Positions 5,756 to 7,882 of a stretch of 7,882 nucleotides of DNA are shown in pieces (positions within the stretch are counted from its first letter, which is position 1; the number at the start of each line of letters is the position of its first letter). Below the pieces are notes generated by a model that saw only the letters and a program-made list of their open reading frames with translations, did no database searches and was not told the origin of the DNA. The stretch is from Deltaproteobacteria bacterium (GTDB lineage: Bacteria; Desulfobacterota; Syntrophobacteria; BM002): contig CP070843.1 of assembly GCA_020350905.1 (NCBI GenBank), forward strand, positions 1,124,689-1,132,570, read 5' to 3'. Position numbers and translations under genes: made by a program.

Positions 5756-5794
5756 GCTCCATGCCCATTGCTCCATGCCCATTGCTCCATGCCC
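5756..5794 (+). repeat. Tandem 14-bp repeat made of two heptads (2.8 copies)
   Basis: GCTCCATGCCCATT occurs exactly at 5756-5769 and 5770-5783. A partial third copy, GCTCCATGCCC, lies at 5784-5794. Each 14-mer is two related heptads, GCTCCAT and GCCCATT, so the array shows a higher-order dimer of the 7-bp unit. GCTCCAT is one base from GCCCCAT at 3737-3743. Confidence 0.9.
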
Positions 5795-5874
5795 TCTCCT
5801 AAAGTAAAAAAGCTAGAATCCAGAATAGAAAAACTGAAACGAGTCTCTCTTACCTCCTGGCTACTATGCTTCCC

Positions 5875-5909
5875 CTTGTGCCTTGCGCCCTGCGCCTTGT
5901 GCCCTGAAC
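5875..5909 (-). repeat. Heptad array, GTGCAAG family on the - strand (5 units)
   Basis: On the + strand the units are CTTGTGC, CTTGCGC, CCTGCGC, CTTGTGC and CCTGAAC. On the - strand these read GTTCAGG, GCACAAG, GCGCAGG, GCGCAAG and GCACAAG. GCACAAG is identical to the fourth unit of the array at 1245-1272. The array lies between convergent genes, 25 bases beyond the ABC ATPase stop. No conventional bidirectional terminator is visible in this 225-base spacer. Confidence 0.85.
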
Positions 5910-5934
5910 CCTACATATTTTGCGTTCCCCTTCG

Positions 5935-7017
5935 TCACAACAAGATCATACACTTCTCCGGATTCAGAAACAGGTACAGTTCTTGTCCTTCTTCCTGCGG
6001 CAGGTGATGCGGGACCTGCACCCTGATCATCGTTCCATTTACGCTGACGAAAAAATAAAGAAAGTTGCCCAAGTATGCCTTGTGGGCAATGGTTCCCTTG
6101 AACAGGTTCTCTTTACCTTGAGGCGGTTCCGCAAATACTTCTACATCCTCAGGACGTATGGACGCATAGACTTCTTCCCCTGGTGTGGTGGCCGTTATGC
6201 TCGGCGTCTTACACAGCATCTTTTCGCTGAATTCGGTGCGCACATAAACCGCCTCGGTGTCCTGGAGGACCTGGACCACCTCCCCGGCCATAAAGTTCAT
6301 GGTACCTATGAAATCGGCAACAAATCTGTTGGCGGGCTTATCATATATCTCCAGCGGAGTGCCGATTTGCACCACGTTCCCCGAGTCCATGACGGCGATT
6401 CGATCGGAGATAACCATGGCTTCTGCCTGGTCGTGGGTGACGTAGACCGAGGTGATGCCCATACGTCTTACCAGACTCTTGATCTCAAATCTCAATTCTT
6501 CTCTGAGTTTGGCATCCAGGTTGCTCAGAGGTTCGTCCAACAGCAACACTTTAGGATTTCCCACCAGAGCCCGCGCCAGAGCCACCCTTTGCTGCTGCCC
6601 GCCACTCAATTGCACTGGGTATCTCTCTTCCAAGCCATCCAAGCCCACTAATTCCAATACTTGTTGCGCCTTTTCATGCATTTCTTGCTTGGGTATCCTC
6701 TGAAGTTTCAAGCCGTAAATAATATTCTTATATACCTTCATATGTGGCCATACAGCATAGTTTTGGAACACCATACCGATTCCCCTTTTTGACGGCTCCA
6801 CAAATCCCTGTGAAAGCATAGGCTTGCCGTCAATGACGATGTCCCCCTCCTCTGGTTTTTCCAACCCTGCGATGCAGCGCAAGGTGGTTGTCTTGCCGCA
6901 GCCACTGGGCCCAAGGAGGGTTAGCATTTCTCCCTCGTTCACTTCAAGCTCTATGTGATTGACTGCCACCACTTTCTTGAAGCGCTTGAACAGGTTTCGG
7001 ATCTCTATAAATGCCAT
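5935..7017 (-). CDS. ABC transporter ATP-binding protein, iron(III)/polyamine (FbpC/PotA) type
   Basis: A 360-residue cytosolic ATPase with a complete nucleotide-binding domain: Walker A GPSGCGKTT (36-44), Q-loop Q85 in FQNYAVWPHM, signature LSGGQQQR (137-144), Walker B VLLLDEP with the D-loop SNLD (157-168), and H-loop H195 in VTHDQAEA. From about 235 (FIGTMNFMAG onward) a C-terminal regulatory domain of the TOBE/OB-fold type follows. This is the architecture of the CUT1/POTAT/FeCT importers. ATG 7017 is preceded by GGAG nine bases upstream, immediately after the permease stop, so the two genes are an operon with a 13-base gap. The Y-A-V/L-W-P-H-M segment is common in iron(III), 2-aminoethylphosphonate and polyamine systems. 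The substrate cannot be decided here because no binding-protein gene is in view. Confidence 0.95.
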   Translation of the reverse strand: MAFIEIRNLFKRFKKVVAVNHIELEVNEGEMLTLLGPSGCGKTTTLRCIAGLEKPEEGDIVIDGKPMLSQGFVEPSKRGIGMVFQNYAVWPHMKVYKNIIYGLKLQRIPKQEMHEKAQQVLELVGLDGLEERYPVQLSGGQQQRVALARALVGNPKVLLLDEPLSNLDAKLREELRFEIKSLVRRMGITSVYVTHDQAEAMVISDRIAVMDSGNVVQIGTPLEIYDKPANRFVADFIGTMNFMAGEVVQVLQDTEAVYVRTEFSEKMLCKTPSITATTPGEEVYASIRPEDVEVFAEPPQGKENLFKGTIAHKAYLGNFLYFFVSVNGTMIRVQVPHHLPQEEGQELYLFLNPEKCMILL

Positions 7018-7030
7018 TCAACTTGTCTCC

Positions 7031-7882
7031 TTACGTACCACCGGGACCCCAGGCTGCTTTGAGGACGCCGCCGCTGATCCTTGATATGATCAGCAGCAGG
7101 ATAAAGGTGATCACAATCATCAGAAACGCCTTGGCGGCGGCGATTCCGAACTCCATACCACGGTGCCAGTCCAAATAGATTCCGATGGGCAGGGTCTCCC
7201 ATCCTCCTTGATAAAGGAATACCGCAGTAGAGATCTCTTGAAACGCCATGATGAAAAACATCACCACTCCCACCAGCACCCCTTTGAGCAGCAACGGCAG
7301 TGATATATTGAAAAAAGTTCTGATTTTACCTGCGCCCGATACTTCAGAGGCCTCCTCGAGCGAAATATCTAACTGCAAGTAAGAGGCATGAGCCATCCGC
7401 AAAAAGTAAGGGAGCCGCCGGGCAAACAGGGCCAGGGCCATGATGATCCAAGAGTCCGCTAATGGTATGGGTGTCGTTTTCCAAAATCCCAGGAGATAAC
7501 TGACCCCCACCGCGATACCTGGGAAAGCCAGCATCAGGGTGATTACAAAGTCGAGGGCATCCCTTCCCGGCATGCGGGTGCGGACGATGAGATAGGCGGC
7601 TGGCAGCCCGAAACCGATTCCAAAAAGCAGGGCTATCAAACTAAACTTGAATGAGTTCTTTATCAGGCCCGGGCTTTCCAGGAGGATTAGTCTGAAATTT
7701 TCCAGGGTCCAATCGGTTGGAAATGGCTCGAGGACCCATCTTCTGGAAAAAGCGGCTAAGCCCAGCACAACCGGAATGAGCAGGACGAGGGTGGCGATAA
7801 AAATCATGTACACATACGAGCCCACTTTCACCAGCGGGCTTGGCTCGATCACTCTCCCTTCAGCTGTTGTCCCTTTCGAGAG
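7031..7882 (-). CDS. ABC transporter permease, partial at window edge (probable second half of a fused permease)
   Basis: An inner-membrane permease of the binding-protein-dependent type (FbpB/PotC-like), partner of the ATPase gene that follows it. Counting from GTG 7852, it has a first hydrophobic segment at 16-35, about five more after it, and the EAA coupling loop EEASEVSGAGKIRTFF (166-181) ending ISLP (183-186), which docks on the ATPase. The frame stays open upstream of GTG 7852 to the window edge. The 10 extra residues plus the N-terminus (KGTTAEGR, then P, L and G at family-like spacing) resemble the linker between the halves of fused 12-helix iron(III) permeases (TTxxGR...P..L...G). 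The GTG has AGGGAG only one base away, a poor spacing. I therefore annotate it as continuing beyond the window. If it does start at 7852, it is a 273-residue single-domain permease. Confidence 0.85.
   Translation of the reverse strand, partial: LSKGTTAEGRVIEPSPLVKVGSYVYMIFIATLVLLIPVVLGLAAFSRRWVLEPFPTDWTLENFRLILLESPGLIKNSFKFSLIALLFGIGFGLPAAYLIVRTRMPGRDALDFVITLMLAFPGIAVGVSYLLGFWKTTPIPLADSWIIMALALFARRLPYFLRMAHASYLQLDISLEEASEVSGAGKIRTFFNISLPLLLKGVLVGVVMFFIMAFQEISTAVFLYQGGWETLPIGIYLDWHRGMEFGIAAAKAFLMIVITFILLLIISRISGGVLKAAWGPGGT

Noticed and set aside
5719..5909. CRISPR array
   Set aside because: The repeat units are 7 or 14 bp and directly abutting, with no 25-40 bp repeats separated by unique spacers and no cas genes.
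5717..6007. Short + strand frame across the convergent spacer
   Set aside because: It reads straight through three heptad arrays and into the antisense of the ATPase gene. It has no Shine-Dalgarno and no recognisable protein.
5920..6651. Long open frame on the + strand opposite the ABC ATPase
   Set aside because: It is antisense to a fully motif-supported ATPase. The translation shows no domain, and the frame is open only because of the codon composition of the real gene.

Overview
The window looks like a chromosomal segment of an anaerobic, Gram-negative type bacterium, most plausibly a member of Desulfobacterota/Deltaproteobacteria. That placement is inference. It rests on de novo cobalamin-pathway genes, a pit plus DUF47 phosphate module, an iron/polyamine-type ABC transporter, moderate GC content, and intergenic spacers filled with short heptanucleotide repeats. 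No rRNA, tRNA, insertion sequence, phage gene or CRISPR array is visible.

Layout. (1) 1-1232, + strand: the 3' end of an L-threonine-O-3-phosphate decarboxylase gene overlaps, by an ATGA stop/start, a complete cbiB (adenosylcobinamide-phosphate synthase). The two make and attach the aminopropanol arm of cobalamin. (2) 1233-1582: non-coding spacer that begins with four tandem heptads. (3) 1583-3538, + strand: pit-type phosphate permease, then a DUF47/PhoU-like partner. (4) 3539-4079: a 541-base non-coding spacer with a stem-loop, a GAA-loop structured element that partly resembles half of a GEMM riboswitch, 13 consecutive in-register heptads, four 7-bp direct repeats spaced 11 bp apart (PhoB/PhoP-box-like), and an extended -10 promoter. 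(5) 4080-4837, + strand: two small unrecognised genes forming a likely operon, one membrane-type and one helical. (6) 4894-5709, + strand: HAD-IIB hydrolase. (7) 5710-5934: spacer between convergent genes carrying three different heptad families. (8) 5935-7882, - strand: ABC transporter ATPase, preceded by its permease, which runs to the window edge.

The genes are largely ordinary housekeeping and transport functions. The non-coding DNA is the unusual part. All three large spacers hold tandem 7-bp repeats from three related sequence families, in different orders and orientations. The 541-base spacer also holds an 11-bp-periodic operator-like array between a phosphate-uptake operon and the unknown two-gene operon. 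That arrangement makes phosphate control of the unknown pair a testable idea.
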